Below are positions 36,201 through 48,200 of a stretch of DNA of 64,000 nucleotides, in pieces. The notes under the pieces were generated by a model. The model did not search any database, was not told the origin of the DNA, and was given only the letters and a program-made list of their open reading frames with translations. A program made the position numbers and the translations under genes. Source of the stretch: Aplidium turbinatum (taxonomy: Eukaryota > Chordata > Ascidiacea > Aplousobranchia > Polyclinidae); the NCBI GenBank assembly GCA_918807975.1, contig OU964925.1:2022798-2086797 (forward strand), given 5' to 3'. Position 1 is the stretch's first letter. Every line of letters starts with the position of its first letter.

Positions 36201-39200
36201 ATTAATTATATATTAATTATATATACTATTTTGTTTGAGAATTATTAAAATAAAGTTCAACCAGCCTCATGTTTAAAAAGAATATATATTTCGCTACATA
36301 ATGAGCATCTTCAGTTCTTATTCAAATAGAAAATTCTATTTGAATAAGAACTGAAGATGCTCATTATGTAGCGAAATATATATTCTTTTTAAACATGAGG
36401 CTGGTTGAACTTTATTTTAATAATTCTCAAACAAAATTTTCGATGTGATCAAGTCAACCGCTTCTTGCTGACGGCGTGCCAGGGTTAGGTCTCGGTGTCT
36501 CAGAAGACATTCACTTTATATATACTATATACTAATTATAATATACAATTAATTATATATACATTATACAATTATAGTTTTATACATAGTATGACAACTA
36601 TGACATGCATATTTTGTATTAATATTGTCATCTGTACTTGCTTTTTGTTAATGCTCGCAAATTTTATCCAATAAAGAGATTGACTTGAGCATATAACCAA
36701 GAACGCTTCTTGTAAGTTTAATGCAATTTAGTAAAACAATTATTTCTATAACAAAAGTGACTGAATAGGCTAAAGCAAGACAAACACTAACAATTAGGGT
36801 AGGCTTAAAAACTTTTTTTTTAATTTTAAAATAGGGGGTTCTAAAATGCTGCCAAATGGGCCTAGAAATCATTTCCCAAAATTTTGGGGGGTGACCCCCT
36901 CTAATGGCCATACCACCTAGCCTAAAAGACCAACAATCAATCGATGGAAAGATAAGTCAAACTCATGAATGAGGCATCCAGTTGCAACATTTCAAAGAAC
37001 TGAACCGGATGCTTTAGTTATAAGTTGGACATGTCTTTGCACGATTTGATTGTGACAAGGATGTTCAAGAAGTTGCTATGGACGTTGCCTAGACATTTGT
37101 TCGATTTTGCTATTACTGAAATGTCTTGTTAGAGAAGGCTCTTACATCAACAGATACAACAATTAGAGCTCGACCGATATATCGGTCAGTCGATATATAT
37201 CGGCCGATATCAGATGTAGCCGACATATTGTATCAGCTATTTTTTGCCGATAAACATCGGCCAGCAAAAGCAGATAAAATTGACAGTATCCTGCGTCGCC
37301 TTCTGCATGCAAACTTAGAATATATTAGAATCCTCAACTTAGTATTACAAAATTCTAAATCCAACGACGCCTTCTGTTTATTTACAGTAGATAATTTTGT
37401 ATTTTATTCCACAATATCGTTTTTTTATACATAGTTGAAATTCTCGAAGCTTTAGCTGAGTGGGGTTTAGACCTAACCACTGAGATCTTGAATCATATTT
37501 ATGACACCGGAAAAACCCTAGTGATATGGTTTGTTCCATATTCATAACAAAGAAAACCGGAGCAACAGAATGCTCACTCCACAGAACAATTAGCTTTGTG
37601 AATCACCAACAAACATCTTACTCCGAATCATGATGATGAGATTGAGACCAAAACTACAATCGGAAATTTCAACAGCACAGTTTTATTTGTTCCAGACAAA
37701 GGGACCACAAAAAGAATTTTTGCATTAAAAATGATAATAGAGAGATGTATGTCCGATTCTTCTATTTATTTAAAGAATTTTGTATTTTATTCCACAATAT
37801 CGTTTCTTTTGCATTCTTGCATTTTATCCAGTGTTTACCTTTGAGTGCCTTCCCAGACGGCAAAATCAGTCATTTTTACATTGATTCAACGTCTGCAGAC
37901 GTTCGAATCAATGTAAAAATGACGAATTTTGTTGTCTGGGTTTGTTCAAAATATGTGTTTTACATCAAAACAACAGTTTTCATGATTAACAATGGGGTTA
38001 AAGAGATTTTTTAACCCCCAAGTCTCAGCGAAAACGTGTCAACTAAAAAAAGACAGTTGCCAAATAGCGTTTGCCATAAAAGATGAAGTTAAAACCTAAG
38101 TGGCAGTTTAAAGTAAACCTATAATTTTTAAATAATTAATTTTTAAAATTAATAATAATTTTTTTAAATAATTTCAAAAAATCTCCGAATAGGGAACTCT
38201 CCGAATAGTAGCAGACCCGAAGAAAATAGTAGCGTCGTTGTAGAAGTTTTCTGACCCGTGCCCAGAGCATTGTGACGCAAGAAGCCACACGTTTGGTGGA
38301 AGTTAATCAGTTATGCGGCGTATTGCAGCTACACGGCGCTTTGACTCTCCAAGCACACCTCGTTGGTCTGATGAAAGCCTTCGCTGAAATTTTAAAAAGC
38401 CTTCCAAACCGTTGCCCTAGCTCTTAAATGGCGAAGAATTCAGACCGGACACGTTTGTCCGCCGTCAGCAAAAACGAATTTCGAGGCCTGGGTTGTTTCT
38501 TTTTTGTTTGGTGTTTTGTTGTGATTAATGTTAAGAATGATTTTTCCATTACCTACAGCAACTAATGCATAAACTTTCTTGGACTGGTTTGTTGCTTAAT
38601 AACTTTGTTGGTAACAAATTTTTCGTCAGCAAAAACGAATTTCGAGGCCTGGGTTGTTTCTTTTTTGTTTGGTGTAACTTTGTTTGGTCTTTGTTTGGTG
38701 GTAACAAATTTTTCGTCAGCAAAAACGAATTTCGAGGCCTGGGTTGTTTCTTTTTTGTTTGGTGTTTTGTTGTGATTAATGTTAAGAATGATTTTTCCAT
38801 TACCTACAGCAACTAATGCATAAACTTTCTTGGACTGGTTTGTTGCTTAATAACTTTGTTGGTAACAAATTTTTCGTAGCTGATATATATCGGCCGATAT
38901 ATATCGGTATCAGCCTAAAAAGTGATATCAGTCGAGCTCTAACAACAATTACCGTACTGTTAAACAAATTTTATAAGACTAAGAGTAGTTTCGAACTGCA
39001 TTGAGATTGTCATTAAATAAAAAAGCAAAAAGTTTTGATTGAAAATAGGAGAAAAGATAAAATATCAGGTTGCCTAGCCATAATGTTGGACTCCTTGTTT
39101 TGCCATTTTACTTAGAGGATCAACATTCAACAACCCTTGATCAGTAACAGTCACATACCACTGAGAGGCTTAAATTAATACAACACACTGTTCACCAGAA

Positions 39201-42200
39201 CTGATACAACTTTATAATTTACAATTTGCGTAATGTTGACCCCTTGGTTTAGCATAAAAAGCCTTTTTTATAAAATAACTCAACTTTTAGTGCAACTAGG
39301 ATAGAGCATAGGACAGATAGAAACTTTTTTGAGCTTTGTTTGACCTTTCCAGCTTAATTTCTTGAGATATGACAATTTGATCTTTTAGGCTGGATGGCAC
39401 AGCCGTTGGAGGGGGCCAGTCTCTAAAATTTGGGGAAATGAGTTTTTGGTCCATTTGCCAGCTTTTTAGAGCCATTTTTAAATTTAAAATTATTTTATTA
39501 GCTTACCCTAATACACAAAGACTATTTTATTAACTACGATCTACGACTGAAACTATCAAAACTACAGGTAGCGATTCTAACCGCTATCAAGTGTAGTAGA
39601 CTGGCTTCCAGTTAAATTTGAAGCTTGCACATTGGCATAGGTCATCTTGCCATGACCACAACCCATACCTGCTTTTTGGTGGTTACTTTTTTTGAAGATT
39701 TTTCCTCGGTCGATTTCTTTTTCTAAAAAAACAATTACACTTAATTTTTAGAAACTGAACAATTTTATAATGCAAGCAGCAATTCATAGCTTTTGTGTAA
39801 CCAAAGTTTAATAAAATACAATAACACTGAATCTCTGTTTTCGTGAACAATTACCCAAATAGAATATCCCAATTTCTCTAAGTAAATTTTTGATTAGTAG
39901 ATGGTGGCTATACAAATTAATCATAATGATTTGTATAGGCAGACTGGCAGAGGTTATAGTTAAGTTACCGTACCATATTAGGAGCCACAGTCATAAAGGC
40001 TATGGCCTCCTACTCACTTGAGCATCAAGCATAAAAGGGCTTGAGTTTTTGAGAGTATTCAGCATAAATCTGATGCAATTAACTGAAGGTTCTTTTGTTA
40101 TGTTTTGGAATATTGCTCATGCTGAACAACAATACTTTGACTGCAAATTTGTGAAAAAAAAAATTGAATGAAGTTGTGGCAGTGTTGGAACCTAACTGCA
40201 AACTAGAGATGTACCATTCATTGCACCTGTTCCTCACAGTTAAGCCTTACCAGAGCCAAATCCAGTGACTTTAAAATGTTAGCATTTTTGCTTGGTGTCC
40301 AGAGTAGTTACACAAAATACTCTTGTCTTTTTGTGCTTGAGCTGACGGTGAGCACTATGAGAAAATTCATCGGCCGACAAGGGAAAACTATCTCCAGAAA
40401 TGTACATTACTAGGGAGCCCCTTCTAAGTAGGGAAAAACATCCACTGCAACCAGTTAATATCAACTGAGGTTTGGCAAAACAGTTTGTAAAAGCTTTGGA
40501 TTTTCAAGGACAAGTTTTTCAAGAAATTGACTCAATGTTTCCCAGACTATCAGTCGGAAAAACAAAAGGAGGAATATTTGTGGGTTTCCAGATAAACACA
40601 ATGCTAATGTGTAAAAGCTTGGAAGAATGAATGAAACAGAAAAGGAAGAGTGGCAAGCATCTCAAGGGGTAGTTAATGGAGTTTTGATAAATAAAAGGGA
40701 CCAAAAATACAAAGAGTTGGTAGAAAAACAAATCAAATGTTACCAAAACATGACTTGTCTCATGTCTGTAAAATTTTATGTTTATGTTCTTATATGGGTA
40801 TTTTTCAAGAAAATCTTTGCGACTTCAATGAGGAGCATGGTGAGAGATTTCACCAGAATATTAAGCCAATGGAAAAACGATATAAAGGCCGCTCAGACAA
40901 TGAAATGCTGGGAGACCACATTTGGTCTTTGGTAAGGCAAGACAGGAGTGATCATAAAAGAAGAGCTTGCTCAAAAGTACATTTTTGATTGACATTTACT
41001 ATTTCAAAAAACTATGTTATGTTTATCTTCAAGCCTTCTTTATGAACTTAAACTGGCGTTTGCGTTCAATAAACCAAACTAAATCTTGATGTGGAGTTGA
41101 AATCTACTGCACGAGTATAACACAATTTGCTAAGTACAGCTGCATCGAATGAAACAGTAAGGATGGTATGAAAAAACTAACTGAATTTTTGAACTCAGCA
41201 CAGAAAAATACATGAAGGAGCTTTAAAAAAAAGTAAGCAAACAAAAATTGTGTTACATAGTGTTACGAGACAAATTCCATAAGGATTATTGAAAGCTTCT
41301 TGTGCTTTCTGTTGTGGTACTCGGTGGAGCATTACTAAAACAGGAGAAATTTACATTTAAAGCTCCAGGTGCCAGCAGTCATGCTAGATGGAAAAATAGA
41401 GGCAAGAGGCAAAAATCGCAGCCCTGCATGTACAGTGCTGCTCCTGTTTCTGACAAATTAACCATTGATTTAAATATAGAATAAGACTGTTCACCAGGCA
41501 TTTAATTGTAAAATATTTTCTTGCATTCTTCCGGTGACTGTAGACTAGACTATCAACATCTTGTGATAGTCTAGCTCAGTGGTTCTCAAACTGGGGTCCG
41601 TGGACCTTTTGGGGTCCGCGAGACAATTTTCTGGGACAGCGAAATACCTTCTAAAAAAATTTTGTAGAAAGTAAAAATTTTCAGGCAGCTTATTTTCCAA
41701 ACCAAACTTAGAAGATATATTTTAGTAAGCCGGCTTGGCATCCCTTAACAGACTTTTTTAAGCTTGGCCTTTCATTTGTTTGTAATAGCCTTTGTTTCGT
41801 TTCTATCGCCTTTGTGACATCAAGGAGTGCATAGAAGAAGAAGTTCTTTTATTTTGCATCATCAGCACATGTGAAAAAAAACAACAAAAAAACAATACAG
41901 GATTATAATGTGTGCTAAGCATTTTGCTGATGATGATGGGAGTGGCAGAAGGACCGACTGGTCATCAAGTCTGCCACACCCGTTAGGGTGCACACAACCC
42001 CCTCATATGCTACAATTGACTTATAGATTTGTGAGGTTGTTCCACTAGTGGAAAAACTTTCCAGACTTGAAAATCAATGACATCGGGCCATGTTTATGTG
42101 GGCCACCATCCACTCAAAGTTTCCAGATATCCACTGTAGGCTTAATTGGAAAATTTTTCCTTTTTTTGTAATAATTTCTTTCTTTTTATTTTTTTCAGAA

Positions 42201-45200
42201 ACATAAGTATATACGAATGTGCACTATAGGATTATTATAGATAAAAATCTGCTTTGCCAGTCAGCAACAGCCACTATCATTTTGTTTTCGTTCAGTTTTA
42301 CACATTTTGGAAGAGACGTACCGTAACGTCAATCCGTTAAATCTGAGGCCAGTCACATGGCTTCAACAAGACTTCAGACAAAAATATTTGGCCTGGGTGA
42401 TGCTGTGACAAAGGAGGATGCGACAATTACAGGCAGTCGTCTGCCTACTGCTCTGCAGGTATTAAGAAGCATCATATTTCATGTTGAAGATGGATTTAGT
42501 GAGAATCGCACTAAGTATGATGCAGCAAAAATGGTGTATGTACAAGTTGTCCCGTTTTATCAAAAGGGAGGAATTCCGATGTTAGCAGAACAGACTTGTT
42601 GCCAAAAGATCACCAAGCTCTTAGCAGAAAATGAGAAGTTACGGAAAATACCGAAAGCACGTCGAACAAGTGCATCTGTGATTGCAAAACTCAATGACTA
42701 TGAAACGCATTTGTCAAAGACGTTCCCGCTATGGCTGAAAAACGCTGAGGAGGTTATATCAAATCCTGCAGACATATCTTTCTTAAAATCAATGATGACA
42801 GACAGGACAGCCACAATAGCCGGATTAGACTCTATTTCATGTGCACGAGCCAGAAGGAAAGAAAATAGGATTCTGAGTGCAGAAAAACGACGAAAATACT
42901 CTAAAAAAGAAACACAAAAACTGTTTTCTACTGTAAGTCTTTGTGACAGCACTAGCGAAGAAGATGAACAACCTCTGGTATCGTTTGCTCCCAAGGAGAA
43001 ACCGAAATCTCATAAGCGAACCTGGCGAACTGGAACTGAAGCAGTCATTCCACATGATATCATTAAGTCCCCAAAGTTAGTGACGTTGGCTGCTCGAATG
43101 AAGATGACACCAGCACAACAGGCAGCATTTACAAAAGCATTTGTGGATGAAGTTGGTGGTGATTCCTCGAAAGTTTCCACATCCTACTCTGTAGCTGATA
43201 AATCGAGGCGTCAAGTAAGTCACGAAGTTGCTCAAGAAGTTAGGAAATTTTGAGTTGCACCAAAATTTGCATCCATTCACTGGGATGGCAAAAACCTTCC
43301 TTCTCTTTGTGACAAGTATGAACAGGAAGAACGATTAGCAATCATTGTTGGGGACTCACGAGAATTGAAGGTGCTTGGAATCCCAGCATACAAGACCGGT
43401 ACTGATGAACTAACTGGTACAATCATCTCAAGAATGTGCTACGATTTACTGACAAATTGGCAGTGCTCAGACAGTATTATTAATATGGTATTTGATACAA
43501 CGTCATCAAATACTGGGCATCTAACGGCAGCGTGTATCAGTATTCAAAACAGATTGGAACGCCCTCTTCTCTGGTCAGGTTGTTTACATCACATCGGTGA
43601 AATCGTTGTATCACATATCTTTGAAGATTTGAAGCTAGAGGTTTCAAAATCACCAGAAATGAGCATCTTCATGAGACTCCGCAAGAACTGGAATTCTATT
43701 GCACATGGCAGTGGCCAACTGCTAAATACACTGGATATCAACAGCTTTCCAGTAACAACGCACGATCTCATTCAGAAACTCAAAGATGACGTTGTTCAAC
43801 TTGCACAAAACAAATACGAGTTCATTCGAGGCGATTATAAAGAACTTATGAACTTGTGCATTGCTTATGTCAACCCTGGTCTACAAAATGTGAAATTCTA
43901 CCGTCCTGGGGCCACACACAAGGCCAGATGGATGGCCAAATTGATTCATTCCTATAAATTGGTGCTCCTGGAAAATCAAATAGCTAAGTTACCTAAGGGA
44001 ACTATCACGTCAGTTTCACAAGTGGCTAAACTGAAAGATCTCATAAACTTTATTTCACTCGTCTACTGTACATATTGGTTTCGGTGTAGTGTTGCTGTAG
44101 ATGCTCCTTGGAACTGTTTGACTATGTACAAGAACATTCTCAAATATGGAGCAGTGCATAAGTTGATATCAGATGCTGCTGAACGTAGCTTCAAACGTCA
44201 CTTTTGGTATCTCTCTGCTGAGATGGTACCACTTGCACTGTTCAGCTCTGAAGTTCAGGAAGAGGAAAAACGTCAGATGGCTGATGAACTTATACGTGTA
44301 AAACCTACAGATCCTGTTTTTAAACCAGTAGATCGGTTTGGCACTGGCTTCGGGAAACCACGCTTTCCATCAGAAATCAATCTGGAATCAAAACTGACAG
44401 ATTTTATCACAAAGGACTCTTGGTTCTTTTTCTCTGTTTTAGAGATAAATGATGATTTTCTTCCTTTATCAGTAGAGAAATGGTCAGAATCAGAGTCGTA
44501 CCAGAAAGCTGTTTACAATGTTGGTTCCATCAATGTCACAAATGATGTGGCTGAACGTGGAGTTAAACTGAGCACCGATTACCTACATAGTGCCAGAAAC
44601 GAGGAACACTATCAAAACACTTTACAAATAGTGGAAGCTAACAGAAAAGACACACCTAATTTGAGAAAGAGAAAAAACTAATATCCTCTTGCACAGATTA
44701 GGCTAGGCGATGACATTGCTTTCTGTGACAAAATGTGATAGTAAAAGTTTGCAGTTGCTGTATACAAATTTAATACCAGACTTTCGTGTAGCATTGTTAA
44801 CTTTCTATGTGTATTTGATCTATTTCCAGTGCAAAATTAGTATTTTAGACCACTTCCGCTCACTGGAATTGTATTTTTAGCTATTGCAACGCGTAAAAAA
44901 TGTAAATTCACAGAGATATCCTGTAGACAAGCATATTCTTTTAATTCCCTATATAATAAATAGTCATACAGGCATAGTTTTTATGAGTTTTATGCATTTT
45001 ATTTTGTTGCAACATACAAATTCTGCTAAGAAGCGTGAAAATAAATCAATATTTACTAAATGGCAGCCCTGAAAATTTGAATGGGATGGTGGCCCACATA
45101 AACGTGCCCCAATTTTACTGATTTTTGGGACAGGAAAGTTTCTTGGCTAGTGGAACATTTTCACAAATCTACAAGTCAATAGTACAAAAAAAGTAAAAAA

Positions 45201-48200
45201 CAGGGGGGTTGTAAGCACCCTAACACCCGTGTGGTGTTTTAGCTTATTTGACATTGAACGGTGTCGGAGTTAAAGTATAGGCTACAACATAAAAAAAACA
45301 AAAAAAACAAAAAAAAACAATATACATGCGAAATTTAACAGTACATTATGAAAATAGGAGTACAGAAATGATGTAGAAATACAAAGTGGCATATACAATG
45401 GTGTACGCATAGTGGTGACGTACTCTTCAACACTCGTGTAGTCGTGTTTACCAGACCAAGAACAGAATTACAAAATATACATGACTGAAAAGGAGGTAGG
45501 CAAAGTTGAGGCTGGTTATTTTTACTGATTTAAGTTTTGAATTGGATGCTTTTCCGAACTTTTACATTTTTAGCCTTAGTTAAATTAGCCTAAAATTAAG
45601 AACTTTATAACTTTACTAATTGAATTTTAACTTCAATTTGAGTACAAAAAGTGAAAATGGCTCAGCCTTAAAATAACTAAGATTTCATGATTCCTATGTT
45701 CAATTTGGTTTCACTGTGATACATTCTGGAGGATAAGAAAAGTCGCAGTGCGTGCTATGCTGTAAAGTTTTAGAAAGTTCTGCTCTAAAACTTAGCAAGC
45801 TGACAAGACATTTGGTAACACATCATCCAGATTATCAAAACAAAGATGCAGATTTTTTAAACGACAAGCTGATAGTTTTATTGAGCCAAGATTTGATAGC
45901 ACTGGTGATCAATGGAAGGAAAATACTGCAGGGTTAAGGGCCTTCTACGAACGGAATGGCCCGTTTCGGCGAGTTTCCTATTCGGCGACAGCCTTTTTTC
46001 GACGAGTTCCCTACAGGTCTTAAAGCAGACGGCAGCCATGGCCGCTAAGTAGTGCTTGAATGACCGCCGGTGCTACCCCCTCAGTCAGCCAATTTGGCCG
46101 CCGGTTTCTTCTAGCTAATTATTTAATTTCGCAACAGAACGATCGTGGATTAACTGTTGAAAATACCTAGTATCAAAGAGTGACGCAAAATTAGGTCAGC
46201 ACATCATAATCACAACCTTAAATGGAAACATGTTATCGGCAATCGGCATATGCACAGATGGTGTTCCAGCTATGCTTGGCTGCTGTTCCGGCTTTCAGAC
46301 TTTGGTTAAGGAACAATCTCCTGATGTTGCTCATACGCATTGCACTATTCATCGCCTCATAGCAAAAACTTTGCCTGATCAGCTGAAAAATGTCCATGAC
46401 GATGTGGTTAAAGCAGTGCAATTCATCAAAGCAAATTAGGGATGTGCCAATTACAGAATTTTTGCCGATGCCGATTCTTAAATATTTGCCGATTCCGATT
46501 CTTTGGTTAAATGATTAAAGCTGCTTTTAGTTGGCGCTTTACAAGTGGTTGCGATTTTGTTACAAGTTGCTGCCTTTGAAGTGTCTAAAAACGTTCACTT
46601 TGTCGCCTGCTCTAGACAGCGTGATTTTTTACGGTAGTTCTTTACTTCTTGTGCGCTACAAAGTGGTGATAGACACGCGTTTTATTTGTCGCGAAGATCA
46701 GTGAAAAGAGAAAAATCGCCATCGCTCACAGAGTGCAAAATAAACGTAGCTTAATGCAGTGTGCAAAATATTATCTTGTGCGATTTGAAATATTTTTCTC
46801 GCAAAATTCAAGAAGGTGCCAGAAACAAGGAGAAAAAGACTAGAGTGTAAAAGACAATGAACGCAGCGGTATTGAATATACAAAAAAAACTTTTAAAAAG
46901 GAACACACCAGCCTTGCATTCAAAGTGCATCAATAGGCAAAAAAAGAAAAACATCTTGTGAAAAAATTACTATTGTTTTCTAACGCACAGTTGCAGCCAA
47001 TCTTGTTGCTTAGCAAAGACTTGAAGATTACCAGGTAGCTGGTTTGATTACGTTTGCGCAATCACACGATTGTTTGTTGAACGCATTGAGCGTAATCGGC
47101 CTATGCTTGGACTTCACTTCTCTCTGCTTAGTAAATTAACATTAAGCAACTTTCAGTGACTACGAATTTTACAACGATTAAACAATAATTACAAAGAACA
47201 TTTGCGCTTTTTAATATTCAAAATTAAAGGCACGTAAATTAAAATGCAATTAACATCAACTTTTCTCCAGTTGCTGGAGTAAGTCTGTTCCGTTGAGGCG
47301 TGAAAATATTGCCAAAAATTTGCTAAAAAGTGCTAAAAATTCGTTTGCTTTCGATCGACGATGGTGGTGACAAAAGCAATTTATTTGCAATTTTGCTCAG
47401 CTCAGAAAACATAGTATTGTTTGCTTTCCACCAAAGCATTACATTAACATCTCTTGGTGGAAGTGACAATGTGCAATATTTTTCCATTTCATTTTTCAGC
47501 TTCAGTGCATTTGGCTGTAACATAGTCCGTTTCATGGGTTGAACAAACAATCGAGTGATTATTGCGCCAACGAGGTAATATTTTTTCACGTGTTTACTAA
47601 GTGACAAGATTAATTCACTGCAATTCAGCGTCTGAAAAGATATAACTTGCAACTTCACACGTTGTTTTTCATTGACGCCCTTTGTTTTTTTCTAAAAGCG
47701 TTTTGAATCTTTCAGACGGTTGCTCTCATTTTCTTTGCAGTTTATACTCCCTCGCTTTTTCTCTTCTTGCTTTTAGCGCCTCGCATACTGCAAGCTAATA
47801 ACTATTACGTAATAATCCATTTCTCCTTTAACTTCTAACCGTTGTGTAATCATTCAACTTTTATATTTTATCTGGTCTGATTTTCTCTTTGAACGTTTTT
47901 CGTCATTTCAAAGAAACAAAGTATTTTGATCTCGTGCCTACTAAACAAGAGTTTACAAAATGGCGGACAATCGTCATAATTTAGACTACCGCTCTCCGAA
48001 TGCTAGTTGACGTTGATGCGGTTGTTCAAAGAAGCCGTTCTTTGATCGGTGTTTCCACGCGCTCGCGCTACTTTTGATTAGGAAACTTTGATATAAAGTA
48101 TCGGAAAGAATCGGCAATTTTTTCCGATGCCGATTTTCCAAAAATTGCCGATTACCTGCCGATTCCGATTAATCGGCACATCCTTAAAGCAAATGCACTC

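Larger units (their letters stand above)
37164..38941. mobile_element. Composite hAT element
   Basis: Inverted ends TAGAGCTCGAC / GTCGAGCTCTA, flanked by ACAACAAT on both sides (perfect 8-bp duplication). ATATATCGGCCGATAT repeats lie inside both ends. Inside are a truncated M1-type Mutator segment (to 38,218), the 38,222-38,490 repeat shared with 11,745-12,140, and tandem duplications. Confidence 0.9.
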
